Source: Primula veris (taxonomy: Eukaryota > Streptophyta > Magnoliopsida > Ericales > Primulaceae). Taken from it: a stretch of DNA of 64,000 bases. Below, piece by piece: positions 34,513 to 46,233 of the stretch. Position numbers and translations under genes: made by a program. The stretch's first letter is position 1. The number at the start of each line of letters is the position of its first letter. The notes beneath the pieces are model-generated. The model was not told the origin of the DNA and did not search any database. It saw only the letters and a program-made list of their open reading frames with translations. The stretch covers positions 12,115,992 to 12,179,991 of the forward strand of contig OY821746.1 of the NCBI GenBank assembly GCA_963682055.1, read 5' to 3'.

Positions 34513-34958
34513 TAGGGGCAGACCCAAGGAGTAGCAGGGGATGGCCGTGTGAACATCCGATTTTTAATTTTTTTTATATATGTAATTTAAAATTTTTAAA
34601 ATATATACATGGCCTACCTAATTAAATAAAAGAATTGTTAGTATAATGGTAAAATTGGTTTTAATGTATTGGGAGGTTAAGAGTTCAAATCATGTTAACT
34701 TTCTTTTTAAAAAAAATTATAGTTTTTATCTTGAAATTACGAAATTACGTAAATAACCATTGTATTTTTCCAAGCAAACAAGATTACTAAAAAAAAAATT
34801 ATTACCCAATACCCTTTGTCTTAACTTCATATTTATTTTATTCAATGTTAAACATAAAAAACAATCTTTATTTTTATATTATACCATATTTATTTTATCT
34901 TTTATTCAACATATTTTTTATACCACGACCCCAAAAAACCCATACTCGTTTCCCTCCG
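34513..34958. mobile_element. Probable hAT-like element containing tRNA-like promoter boxes
   Basis: The left end is TAGGGGCAGACCC and the right end TTTCCCTCCG. Flanking 8-bp repeats GTGATAGG (34505-34512) and GTGATATG (34959-34966) match at 7 of 8. Inside, on the + strand, TAGTATAATGG (34639-34649) fits the pol III A-box consensus, and GTTCAAATC (34683-34691) fits the B box. Confidence 0.5.
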
Positions 34959-35133
34959 GTGATATGTGCAAAGAATCAATAAGCTTTTCAGTAAACTACG
35001 TTAGAGCATCTTGGGGTCGAAGTAAAATGTTTGTTAGTGTCAGAAACTTAAAAAATGTTAAGAGTTAGTGTTGCATTGGTCGTCTTAGTGAGTCTATATG
35101 TTATTTTAGTTTGTACCATGTGTTGCTTTCGAG

Positions 35134-35278
35134 AAATTATTTGGTACTCTTGAATGACTCATCCAACCCACTTTATAACCACACACTTAGTGAGTCCCAC
35201 AAACTTACATAATAAAATATACTAAATGTGTGGCTATAAAATGAATTGAAAGAGTCCTCCAAGAGTACCAAATAATTT
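35134..35278. repeat. Inverted repeat (foldback MITE-like)
   Basis: The outer 19 bp AAATTATTTGGTACTCTTG (35134-35152) and its exact complement (35260-35278) bound arms of about 53 bp that also pair at TATAACCACACA and TGTGTGGCTATA. The loop is about 40 bp. Confidence 0.75.
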
Positions 35279-36139
35279 ATCCTTTGTTTCCCCTCTTAAC
35301 TATATCAAGGCTATGTGGGCCCTTAAATAAATGTAATTCTTTAAAAATTATTGTTTCAGTGTTTTGTGGATACTTTGAAATTATAAAAGTATAAAATATA
35401 TATTGAGTGTACGTGGACCATTTGATAATATAAAAACACAAAATAACTGCAAGCAGATGCTATTAAATAACAAATAACTGCAACTTGATGTGGGAACGAG
35501 TTTCTGATATAGGTGCATAAAATGGGTACGATCAGAAGGATTAATCCAGTGGACATGTTTTGTTGACCATGTTATTTTGCCAAGCTGAATTAATTTTATG
35601 CACAGGCTAGAGACAAATATAGCCAACCTAACCTCATCTTTCCCCACACCATTGCCATCAATAAATTTTCACCTTTGTTTTCCTTGCTATTATTTTATTT
35701 CTTTTCATATTGTTGCCATTATTTGAATGCATGTATACATACAAAATAATACCATTTGTTTCATTCCATTAGACATTTTACAATTGAACGAAGTTTTCGA
35801 TTTTTTCTGATGGTTAATTTGCTCCATTTCAAAATATAGAAAAACAATGTTTCCGTGTTTCGTGAGTAAATATTTTTAAGTTATTTTTAATTTATTGCGT
35901 GACATCTGGTTGAAACTGAAACCTTTGTTGTGTAGAGTTGTGATAAATAATTGACATCTAGTAGCATAAACTAGCAACGCAGGATGTGAAAATTAAGTTA
36001 TGAACTAGAACAATTCTGTCTATATTTTCTCTTGAAAATGTATATGATTGCCTACTTTAAAACCGATATTTTTCCATACAAAAAAAAAAAACAATTCTCC
36101 TTTTACACAAACTCTAATTTATGTATTGTTATACATTTT
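35279..36139. other. AT-rich intergenic sequence
   Basis: No gene seen. A T-rich run near 36133-36140 may be the poly(A) end of the minus-strand LINE that follows. Confidence 0.35.
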
Positions 36140-37372
36140 TTTTATATATAAATGGTGGGGAAAACCCACTTTTTATTTAATTATTGTTAAAAAGCGGGGG
36201 AAAAACCCCACAAATGGTAACCAGAGTACAAAGATAAAAAAATTTGAAACAACATGTCCTTTAAAAAACACAGAACAAACTTGTGTACTAAAATAAAAAC
36301 TTAAAATTTGAAAGTATCCTTCTATAAACACGAGGGACTGAAAAAGAGATTTCATAAGAACATTCACTACTCAACATGTCCACGACGTAAATAAGTTACT
36401 CCTTCAGCTTCTAATTGAATAATTGCTCTCAATTTAACTGGAAAATCGTCTATACTATCTGCAACTTTCATTTCAGGTAAAAATTAGAACTTTGCTAGTA
36501 CATCTGCTGCTGAGTTGTTTTCTTTCTCGATGTGACTTAACAGATAAGTGTCTTTCTTCATTAGATCTTTTATCTTCATAATAATAGCTTTATAATTATC
36601 CATGGAGGTTTAGATTTCTCTTTGAGAATGTTGATAATTTGTAGACAGTCACTTTCTATAATTGCGGGATTATAATTGGAAGTAGTAATACCAAATAGAA
36701 TAGCTGAAGCTTCCTCTTCCAAACTAGAGTTACTTGTAATTTTCTTGTCAAACCCTAGCTTGAAATCCCCAAAATGATTTCGAAGAACACCCTCAATACT
36801 GCTAGTATTGGAACTCACTTTATAGCTTCCATCAGTATTTAGCTTCATATAACCAGAATGAGGATTTTCCCACTTAATGACTTTGGTTTTCTGTCTATTA
36901 GGAATAGGGATCCTTACTATCCTTAGCAGAACTTAATTTAATAAGAGCTTTGATATCTCTAATGATCAGATGAGCCTGTGTTTTTTTGTTGTCAAATCTA
37001 CTATAACACCTTGCTTTCCATAAGAACCAGATAGTAAAAGTAGGAATAACTTGGAAAATTTTGGTTACCAAAGTAGAGCAATTAGAGGGATCTTTTAACC
37101 AGTAAGAAATAATTCTACCTCAGATTGATTTATCTGAGAATTTGCTCTCTCTCCTTTGCTGAACGAATGCTCTAAATTTTCTTTTTTCTTTCTGCAACAT
37201 TGACACTGCGAGACTAATTGTACTCCCAATTTTTGAACCAGGTTGTCTATTGCAACAGCTTCATTTCATACAAAACAAGATGCTTTAAGAGGTACCAACT
37301 TATTCCAAATATTTTCGAATACGCAGCTTCTAGGATATTTATCTCTAATTAGCTCCCAAGCAGACTTAAAAC

Positions 37373-37873
37373 CAGTGTTTTAAATAGCGTTATCGCTATC
37401 GTAGCGTTTTTTCGAGAGAAACGCTAAAAGCGCTAATAGCGTTGCTATATAGCGCTTTGCGGTGTATTTTTTTTTGCCTAAATATGCACTAAATTTTAGA
37501 ATATATAACAAAAAAATAAATAAAAAAATATAGTTATATTAGATAGTAATAAAAAAAAATCAAAAAAAAAATTGTTGTTGGTGAGTTTCGAACCCAGGTC
37601 TGTTGGAAATTACAGCACAGTCTTAACCATCTGGACTGTAGACACTTTTATGAAAATTGCACAATATATATTTATTATTTAGATCCGCTGTTTTTTTTTA
37701 ACTCGCTATTTACGCTTTTGGTCCAGAATTTCGCGATTTTTGCGCTTTTGGTCCCCTATAGCACGATTTTAGCGCAATTCCACCCAAAATCGTGATTTTT
37801 CGTTGCGTTTTTTTACCAAAAAAGCGCTATTTCGCGCTAAATAGCGCTATGTAGCGCGAATTTTAAAACAGAG
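37373..37873. mobile_element. hAT-type MITE nested in the LINE (501 bp)
   Basis: Perfect 8-bp target duplication CTTAAAAC at 37365-37372 and 37874-37881. Ends are CAGTGTTTTAAA and, in reverse, CTCTGTTTTAAA. Both subterminal regions are packed with GCGCTA, TAGCG and CGCTA words, as expected for transposase-binding repeats. On the minus strand it contains a tRNA-like pair: an A-box-like TGGTTAAGACTG (37629-37618) and a B-box GTTCGAAAC (within 37594-37583). Confidence 0.85.
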
Positions 37874-39079
37874 CTTAAAACTGAAATCCCCTGTTTTAGT
37901 AATCTTCCAAATAAGCTGATCATTTGTATCTCCAAGAGAAACAAAAATTTTATCAAAGAAACTTCTTTGGTTGATAGGAATATTATCATTAATAGCACTA
38001 TAATTCCATTTATTATCAATCAAAAGCTTCTTTATAGTACACTCATTATCAATAAGTGGATCTTTGAAAGTACCTTCTCCACCAGTTTTCTAAATTAATA
38101 GAAATTTCCCCTTTACCTATAAGCCACATCATGTTTTTTTCTGCCAAATCTCTCACTTGTAGCATTCTGGACCAAATATTTACACGTTTTTATGTTGAAC
38201 TTCATTAGGGTGGAGTTTTTTTACAGTATTTGGCTCTCATAAATTTGGACCACAAATTAGTTTTAGTTCTAAATTTCCACCAAAGTTTTAAAGCGAAAAC
38301 TTCAGAAATACTTTAAAAAGTTCTTACTCCAATACCTCCTTCATCAACAGGTCTACAAATATTTTTCCATTTAACCCAATGATACTTGTTTTTGCCTTCC
38401 ACATTACCTCAAAAGAAATTAGCAAGTAGTTGGTCAATTTTCTTAATGACTTGCTAAGGAGGATTCATTGCTGCTAAAGTATAAACTGACATTGTATTGA
38501 GAACATATTTGATTAGAGTCAGTTTATCTCCTAAATTCAGATTCTGGCACTTCTAACCCAAGATTTTCTTTCATATTTTCAGGATAAGCTCATGAAACAT
38601 GATGCATTTCTTGCGTCCAGCAAACAATTTGCAGCCAAGGTATGTAAAAGGTAGTTTTTTGCTTTTGATATTTAGTATATGGCAGATGGCTTCTCTATTA
38701 GGTTCGGAAACTCCCTTAGATATGTAAGCAAAACTTTTGTCAAGACTTATTTCTTGCCCAGAATGTTCATTGTACTTTTTTAGCACCCTGTTAATAAGTT
38801 TAATCGAGTTTAAATCGACTCTGCTAAATATAATGATATCATATGCAAAAGCTAGATGGTTTATGATAGGAGTACCAATAGTTGCTTTAAAAGTCTTCCA
38901 CTTCTTTTTGTATATAACAGCATTAAGGTTTCTTGAGAGAACTTCTGAACACAGAATAAACAAACTGGCTGAAATAGGATCTGCTTGTCTTAGAACATTA
39001 GAAGGCATAAAATATCATATGGGTGCACCATTAACCATAACAGAAACACCATTAGAATTGATAATCCTCCAAATTATGT

Positions 39080-39645
39080 GATAAAATACAGATTTTGGTC
39101 GGTTAAGTCGTGCTTTTCAACAATAATTATTTAGATGATCGACTGTAATAAATTGGACGAAGTGTTATTTTTTTTTATTGATTGAGTAAATTACAATGTG
39201 CTTTTATTACAATAGTTTCAATTTGTCTAATGCTCGGTATAGATTTTCGGTTTTTGACTTCCCTTTTGTATGGTGTGTATTTTCTAGTGAAATAAAGTCT
39301 GAAAAGTCATTGTACGGATATATCTTTTTATGCTTAGAAGTCAGATGATCACATTGTACTGCTATTTGACTCTATTTACAGGGGTATGTGTATCACATGA
39401 TATTGACATGTGGTGCTTTCACCTGTCAGATCGTGGGCTTTTCACGTAATGAGCTTTGTTAATTGGAATTAGTCCAATGGGTAATTACCTTTTCTATTTT
39501 ATAAATGAAAAGACCATCATGTCCTTATACTAACTATCCTTTCCATGTTTGATGTGATGGATACCCATTAAAATTATGTGGGTCGGGTCATCACTAAATA
39601 TCGCTTATCGGGTATTATTTTCATGTCATGTCATTCTGTCTATCC
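39080..39645. mobile_element. Unidentified insertion splitting the LINE RT
   Basis: LINE homology stops at MGFSEIW on one side and resumes at IIWRIINSN on the other, with about 570 bp of non-LINE DNA between. Possibly a solo LTR (TGATAAAA...GTCATGTCA), but the borders are unclear. Confidence 0.35.
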
Positions 39646-41005
39646 AAATTTCTGAAAAACCCATCTTTCTTAAAGTGGAGATAAGAAAATGCCAAGAAAT
39701 TTTGTCATATGCTTTTTTCATGTCTAATTTCAAAGCAATATTTTCCCTATAATTTTTGTTATTAATAGTGGATATAAATTCTTGGGCAAGAAGAATATTA
39801 TCCACTATATCTCTATTTTAACAAAATCACTTTGATTTTCATAAATAATGTGAGTAATAACTTCGGCAAGTCTAGTATTAAGAATTTTTGGAAATGACTT
39901 TACTGAAGAAATTGCAAAGACTAATAGGTCTAAAATCCGAAAAATATTCAGGATTACTTTTTTTAGGAATAAGAGCAATGAGAGTAGATGACATAACTTT
40001 AGCTAGTTCTGAACCGTCAAGAATTGATCCACAACTTTCAATAAGTCTTCTTTAATAATATCCCAAGCAGAAGTGAAAAAATAACCATTGAAGCCATCCA
40101 ATCCAGTGACACTACTTTTGTTCAGATCACAAATAGCTAAATGCAGTTCCTCCGTAGTTATTTTTTTGCATAGCATTATTTTGTATCTCAGTAACAAATT
40201 TAGGAATAATTTTAAGACTATTATACTCCAAATTAGCACTTTTGGTGGCAGTCAAAGTCTTTTAAAATAATGAACAACCTCTTTTTGGATCCCCTCTTTA
40301 TCTGTTATTATATCCCCTTGCTCATTTTTGATAGAACTGATGACACTTTTTTGCCTTCTTTTTTTACTATGCCATGAAAAAACTTAGTATTTGCATCACG
40401 CTCTTTAACCCACTGAATACTAGCTTTCTGCTTCCAAAATTCCTCTATTTTAAGAGTATGTTTTAATATTGCTCCCACTTTGTTTAACCCGACTTTATTA
40501 GCAGTTGCTAGATGATCTTCAAAGGCTTTCTCATATCTCATCACAACATCTTCTGCATGATAACGTTTTGAAATATATTGCCAAAGGTATCTCTATTCCA
40601 CTGGATCAAAGTTTTTTTCATACTTTTTAAGTTTTGCACAACAGAATATAATGCACTACCTCTTTCATGAGCTTTCCGGTTGTTCTTCACTAATTTCATA
40701 TAATTATTATGAGTAGTCCAGAACTTTTGAAAAATGAATCTTCTTGCATTTTTATCTAACTCGATTTTGCAATTTAGCAACAAAGGACTATGGTCAGAAC
40801 AAGTTTTTCCCAAATGCTCTAAAATGATGTCACTAAAAATGTTGTAGCAGCTTTGATTTACACACACTTTGTCTATTCTTTCCATTATTGACCCTTCTTC
40901 TTCTCTTTTATTCCACCAATTGTATGTAGATCCCTTGAAATTAAGCTCTTGACTATCAATTATGGCTAAACCGTCTAAATAATCAGCAGCAACATCTATA
41001 TTTTT

Positions 41006-41700
41006 TTAACGATTTTTAGTGAATTTACCTGAAAAAAGTGGACGATTTTATATCTATAAAAAAAATACTTTTCGGTTAGTAAAAATTATGACAAAAAATA
41101 TATGATGTACCTTATTCAATAAAGAATGTAGTAAAGTTGGATTAAGACCACTTAAACTTGTATAGAGGTAGAAAGACATTTCAATCACAGGGATGTTGGA
41201 CACTTAGAAACTATTTTGGACAATTTATCCTTAAGCACAAAGCATAAATATTCGTACCCATATTAGTGACTCGTGTGTATATAAGGCTAATTTCAATACA
41301 ATTGATGACAATAACATATAACTCTAATTATAGCAGAGGACAAATATTAGTAGCGGAATCGAAACTTAACAAAAAATTACACATAAAAATGTGAGGGTCA
41401 AAAACTTAAAGTTATTGTAATTTTGTGTTAACATCCTCTTTTCCTTAAATTGATGGACTCGATGTATGTCAAATTATTTTGTGATTATATCATGTTATGA
41501 ATATTATGATAAACATTTAAGATTTGTTGGAATTTGGTTATCTCCATGTATATGCCTATGTTGATTAGTGGTGAGCTCGGTTAGAGCATTGTGATTGTTT
41601 TGTTGTTTTGAATATCATGCCATAACATTTGAATTGTTATTCCCGGTTTAGAAGAGATTTGTCCACCTAGAATGAGTGTGACTTTCAGTATCACAAATAG
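41006..41700. other. Intergenic sequence, nothing recognised
   Basis: AT-rich with no coding frame or element ends seen. Confidence 0.35.
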
Positions 41701-41702
41701 GA

Positions 41703-41857
41703 GGATGGACCCTATGATGCCACTTGAAAGGGATGGACCCTGCGATACCGTATATAGGGGGATGAACCCTATAATATCAATTATGAGGACATGGACCCCG
41801 TGGTACCGTTTGTATGGGGATGGACCTACGGTACCCGTGTAGTGGGATGGACCCTAC
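41703..41857. repeat. Degenerate 27-31-bp tandem repeat, core GGGATGGACCCTA
   Basis: Six units such as GGGATGGACCCTGCGATACC and GGGATGAACCCTATAATATC. The following 41870-42130 ends in TTTCAGGTTTCGGTAGCGAC, a pattern I associate with gypsy-element 3' regions, so this may be an old retrotransposon tail. Confidence 0.6.
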
Positions 41858-42129
41858 ACAACAAGTTGAGCCAAACGATATAACACTTTTGCATTAGCGT
41901 TAAGATATTTACGAACATGCATCACATTGAGCGTATTCATTATTTATTGTTCCCTAACGTATGGTTTGCAGAATAGACAGGTTGCGATGTCTTTGGTTTA
42001 TGTTATAGTTAATTATAATTTATTTAATTTAGTAGCCTTGCTGAGTATTTTCAAGGAAATACCCATCTCGTTGTTACATCATTTTTTTTCAGGTTTCGGT
42101 AGCGACAGAGCAAATCCACATGTGGTTGA

Positions 42130-44721
42130 GGAAAGGGGCCATTAGGACGATCGTTTGGGAACACTTGTGTAAAATAACTTTCGAAATAAAGTTCTCTCTT
42201 TTAAGTTTAAAATAAAATATTTTTCGTTTGTAATATGAACCAGTACTAAGTATATTTTATTTAATCCAACCTTTTAGTATAATGTTCACTCTATATTCCA
42301 ACTTCTTATATGTAATACTTTTATTGAATAATCTAAATAGTTGTTAGTTGAGTTGATAAATATTTTTTGAAAATATGGTCCTTACTGGATCTCTCAATCC
42401 TAATCGGTAAGGAACCAAATAAATGGAAAGGGCAAAAATAGACTTCGAGAGACTCATAGAAATGAAGTTTGACCAAATCGAAACTAACAAAATGGTTACC
42501 GATTATGATCAATAGATTTATTTAAAGGGGTTACCATTGATGAGTATGACCTTTTGGTGATAGAGAGCAACCGGGGAAAAAAGATCAAAATAAGAAAAAA
42601 AGGGATGTGGAGAGAGCTTAGGGGAGGAGGAGACGAATTGTCTATTCTTTCCCTAAATTGTGCTACTTCTCTCTTAAATTGTCTGATCGAAAAGGAATAA
42701 AATAATTTATGTTCTGATTTGTACATTGAACCTTATTTATTGGAGTACAAGCCAAGCAAGGGGGCTGAGATCCTCCGCAATTGCTTATTTGGACTGATGT
42801 ACCATTAGTCCATTAGATTGCATCATCTCATGCCTTTCTCAAAACTAAAAGTTTAAGATCATTTTCTTGACATGTATTGCATAAACTCCAGCAACATCCT
42901 CTTAATTGCTAAGTTTCTATCGACCTCTCTTTTGTTTTCTCCATTCTTAACCAAGATCGAAAGTGATAATTAAAGTGATTTAAAACTCAAAAAATCTAAA
43001 ATTTAAGTGGTCTGAAAATCAAAGGGAATATAACTATCACTTTTAAATCTGGACTACTTGCATCTTTTAAATAAATTGGGTACGAAGATTTGTAGCTTCG
43101 TTTGTAGAAGCATATTTTATCAAGGTAGATTCAAGTTTAAAAAGGGGAAAACAAAGATGAAGGAAAAATATTGGGAATCAGAAAGGAGATAGGAAGAGAG
43201 GATGTGGGAATATAGATTATGAAACATGAAATAATGGGTAGGCGAAGTAATAGAATATAACTATATAACTTAAGAAACTATATAAAGTATATGTATTAAA
43301 ACTTTAAATTCATATGCTCCAAATGCATGGTGTATTTTGATGGACTGTTGGCTTGTCAAGAAAATGGTGTAGTTTGATGGGCTGCTGGCTTAGTTTTTCA
43401 CTGGTTCTCTTGTATATTAGTGTGGTTATCTTTGTATTACATATGAGAATCATGCACTTTGAGACCGTACTGATTAGCGTGTGATTGTTGATTATGCGTG
43501 CGTTGTACCTCTCCAACTTACATATACCTGGTGGACTCGGTACCCCCGACCTAGGTTACACGATTGCATTGGTCATCAATGAGTGTATAGTATCTGTTGG
43601 ATAGCATTCCATCACGGAATCTCAAAGTTCATTGGAATCAACTTGTTTGGCCGAGTAAAGCTCCACCAAGGAGTAGTTTTACTGTTTTATTGCTTGGTTA
43701 TAGCAATCCAAAATATATATTCTACTTCTGAATCTCTGATCGTCTCCAAAGATATATAGTACGTATTAATGGTAATCTTCCCTATTGTTTCAAGGACTCA
43801 ACTCGGAAAGTGTTAATCATTTGTTCTTTAGGTGCGAGTTCATTAAGAGGGTACATAGTCTTTAGTTCGTAACAAGTCCGGCTTTATCAACTCCTGTGTG
43901 ACTTGGGGAAGTTGGATTTGTTGAGCTTGTGTAGTATATAATAGTAGTTCCAAATCCATGGCGCTTAATTTGGGAAGGGTTAGTTTAGTGTCAACTCTTT
44001 ATTGTATCAGCGATTTAGCGCAACACAAGGATTCACGAGGGGCAAAGCTCAAGCCCGGCTCATGTTTGTCAAGCATTTTAAGATGAATAACATGCAGTCA
44101 GTTATTAAAGTAATATTCTTAATACTCTCGGTTTCTGATGGTATTCGAGAGTAGTTACCCAATTACCTCACGGTTTGTGAGGGAATGCGATACATTCATA
44201 AAATAAATAAAAATACGCTACTCATTTTGGTCTTCTATTTTTTTTAATATAGAGTAGGCCAATCGAGTAGCAGCTATATGTTTAATAGTATCTTGATTTA
44301 TTTCATTTCTACTCTGGAATCCAGAATATTTGACAAAATGAAGCATCTTTCTTTTACTTTTAAATTGTCATTGAGATTTGAGTCAAGTTAAAAAACAAAA
44401 TAGTTCAGAACTAGTGGTCTTAATAAAGTTTGATCCTTCTAAAAGTGTGTCTTTGTGAGCTTTAAACATTCTTGATTGGTAGTTTTTTGTTTAGTACACT
44501 CAAAGTTTAGTAAATTTTAAGTTCTAGGAACATCTTTTGACTTTGAAAACATAGCATTATCATAAACACTTGATAACATGAATAATGCAGCAAGTTTTGC
44601 ATAACATCAACGGAAAGCATTATCCCAGAATTTTAATTCCAGCAAACAGATTTAACACAACGCAACGAGAGACACAAAGACAGAGAACATGCACGCAGAT
44701 AGATTTACAATACGAAAGTAA
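42130..44721. other. Intergenic sequence, no gene supported
   Basis: It has several short frames without recognisable content. The part next to 44721 should hold the 3' untranslated region of the aspartyl protease gene. Confidence 0.35.
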
Positions 44722-46035
44722 CTAGTTACAAAGTTCACGAGCAATCCCCAAACGAGAGTTAACGGTATCAAAGAGAACCCTCAGATTCTGCTGCTGCAGA
44801 TTTGCAATTACATTCAGCACTGAGTTTACGTTATTCGGGGTCCCAGCCATGGCCAAGCAAGAAAGCGAACCTGAGCTACTATGTATCAAGCTATTCTCCA
44901 TAGGCAACACCAACTCCATTCCCTCAAAGTGGAACGTTACCTTCGGAGCTACATCATCATTCGTGGAAGTAAAGCACGTATCAAATGCTCCCAACGATGA
45001 AATCGGGCCTTTAACTTGTTTCCTGAACTCGTCCCTAATGGCCTCGTAAGCAAGTTGAACAAACCTGGTTATAACCGTGCCTGAGTCTATTATAGTACCT
45101 GCCCCTGTGTTTGGGTCGAAGGCAAGTAGGTTAGCGGGTATGGGGACTAGAACCCGACCCACACTAACTCCGGTTAAATTAGCATAATAAAGAGACGGGC
45201 GACGAGGGTTTCTTAAGAGCGGTGTTGTGTGTATTGATTTGGGTTGACCGATGGGGCCAAGTTTTAGTGACCCTGAGAAGTAGTATGATTTAAAGCTAGG
45301 TAAACAGTATGAGAAAACACCTTGGTAAAGAGCTCCTGATTGTGATAGTAAAGACATTGGACCGCGGCCTAGGCCCAATAGACCTTGTGGCGGAATCGAC
45401 TTCCCTGACACTGCATTGATACACCCAAATGAATAGTTTGGGATAACGTCGGTGGCTAGAGTTAAGGCGTCATGCGAAAGGGTTGCAGATAGGGAAGAAT
45501 CTCCACCATAGGACTGGTTGAAGAGGCAAGATCCTGCACCGGTGGTAGGGCATGCGAGCCCACGGACCATTGTACATTGTGGCACGGAGCAATCCACTGA
45601 CCCGTAGGTAGATGAGGTGTCGGGTGCAAACACGGTGGAAGAGCACCCTGTGCACCCTGAGCAAGGGACCCATGCAGCGTCATTGCTCGTGTCAAGCACC
45701 ATGATCATGGTCTGGCCTGGGGTCCCAACCTGGGCGTGGACCACATAGTTTCCTATGTTTAACGTTTGTTGGCCTGACCCTATAGGAACGGGCTTAGGCT
45801 TCTTTTGTGCCACAAGAGATGATAAGTACGTAAGCCGCTCATTGTCTTTCGAGGCCATGTTGAGGACGGTGTTGAACCATGACGAAGTGGGGCTTGGTGG
45901 GTCGAAGGGTGAGCATTTTCCATAAATGTGATGGATAGATATATCTGAGCTGGATTTTGAAGTACATTGTTCAGATGCTATGGTGTTGGTGAATAAGAGA
46001 ATACTAAGAAATAATACTATAATGGTTAAGCCCAT
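44722..46035 (-). CDS. AED3-like: AED3-like secreted aspartyl protease (A1B family)
   Basis: An intronless frame of 437 aa from the first in-frame ATG at 46035; ten further codons upstream begin at a TTG and were not used. The N-terminus MGLTIIVLFLSILLFTNTIA is a signal peptide. A prosegment includes HHIYGKCSPF and MASKDNERLTYLSSLVA. The pepsin-like fold has its first catalytic motif as VLDTSNDAAWVPC (Asp115) and the second as IIDSGTVITRF (Asp317). The nepenthesin-type cysteine insert (CSGCTGCSS...CSVPQC) is present. NQSYGGDSSLSATL, FGCINAVSG, GRGPMSL, YCLPSFKSYYFSGSLKLGP and NVIANLQQQNLRVLFD closely match Arabidopsis AED3, an apoplastic protease linked to systemic immunity. The first motif has Ser in place of Gly (DTS), which is also seen in AED3. 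It probably acts in the apoplast; the substrate is unknown. Confidence 0.93.
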   Translation of the reverse strand: MGLTIIVLFLSILLFTNTIASEQCTSKSSSDISIHHIYGKCSPFDPPSPTSSWFNTVLNMASKDNERLTYLSSLVAQKKPKPVPIGSGQQTLNIGNYVVHAQVGTPGQTMIMVLDTSNDAAWVPCSGCTGCSSTVFAPDTSSTYGSVDCSVPQCTMVRGLACPTTGAGSCLFNQSYGGDSSLSATLSHDALTLATDVIPNYSFGCINAVSGKSIPPQGLLGLGRGPMSLLSQSGALYQGVFSYCLPSFKSYYFSGSLKLGPIGQPKSIHTTPLLRNPRRPSLYYANLTGVSVGRVLVPIPANLLAFDPNTGAGTIIDSGTVITRFVQLAYEAIRDEFRKQVKGPISSLGAFDTCFTSTNDDVAPKVTFHFEGMELVLPMENSLIHSSSGSLSCLAMAGTPNNVNSVLNVIANLQQQNLRVLFDTVNSRLGIARELCN

Positions 46036-46100
46036 GGCTAAGGTTTTGGTAATTATATATGCCAAGCTAGATGGTCTGTTTTTAGGAAAAGGATTTCCTC

Positions 46101-46108
46101 TATATATA
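46101..46108 (-). promoter_or_regulatory. Putative TATA box of the aspartyl protease gene
   Basis: TATATATA followed by GAGG on the minus strand, 66-73 nt upstream of the ATG, leaving room for a short leader. Confidence 0.55.
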
Positions 46109-46233
46109 ACGAACTATAAGGGTCCAAATTACACATGCTAGCCTTATCCGTTTATGTTTTTGCATATCTTTTTTCTCATCTTAATTTATTGATGTTTCAG
46201 CCCCGTCTTATCAAAATAGGAGTATATAAGGAA

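Larger units (their letters stand above)
36140..41005 (-). pseudogene. 5'-truncated, decayed L1-type LINE
   Basis: Read on the minus strand from 41005: the C-terminal part of an AP endonuclease (STYNWWNKREEEG, IDKVCVN, SDHSPLLLN; 41005-40541); linker (40544-40308); reverse transcriptase (DLNKSSVTGLDGFN, AWDIIKEDLL at about 40200-40050; ALKLDMKKAYDKISW near 39720; RQADPISASLFILCSEVLSRNL and HLAFAYDIIIFS at 39000-38790); zinc-binding region (about 38000-37000); RNase H (KLNTDGSYKV, EEEASAILFGI, IESDCLQIIN; 36848-36576) and a tail HIEKENNSAADVLAKF. The FADD catalytic box is FAYD, and stops and frameshifts are frequent, so it is dead. ORF1 and most of the endonuclease are absent, as expected from 5' truncation. 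It is interrupted by a hAT MITE and by about 570 bp of unidentified DNA (about 39080-39645). Confidence 0.88.

Noticed and set aside
34638..34700. Functional tRNA gene
   Set aside because: Both promoter boxes fit, but the ends do not pair as an acceptor stem.
37583..37629. Functional tRNA gene
   Set aside because: A- and B-box words are present but no acceptor stem or anticodon arm could be folded, and it lies within a MITE.
45462..45695. Second frames inside the aspartyl protease gene
   Set aside because: Shadows of the real frame, which has both active-site motifs.
46036..46065. Ten-codon N-terminal extension of the protease
   Set aside because: It begins at TTG; the ATG at 46035 gives a clean signal peptide.
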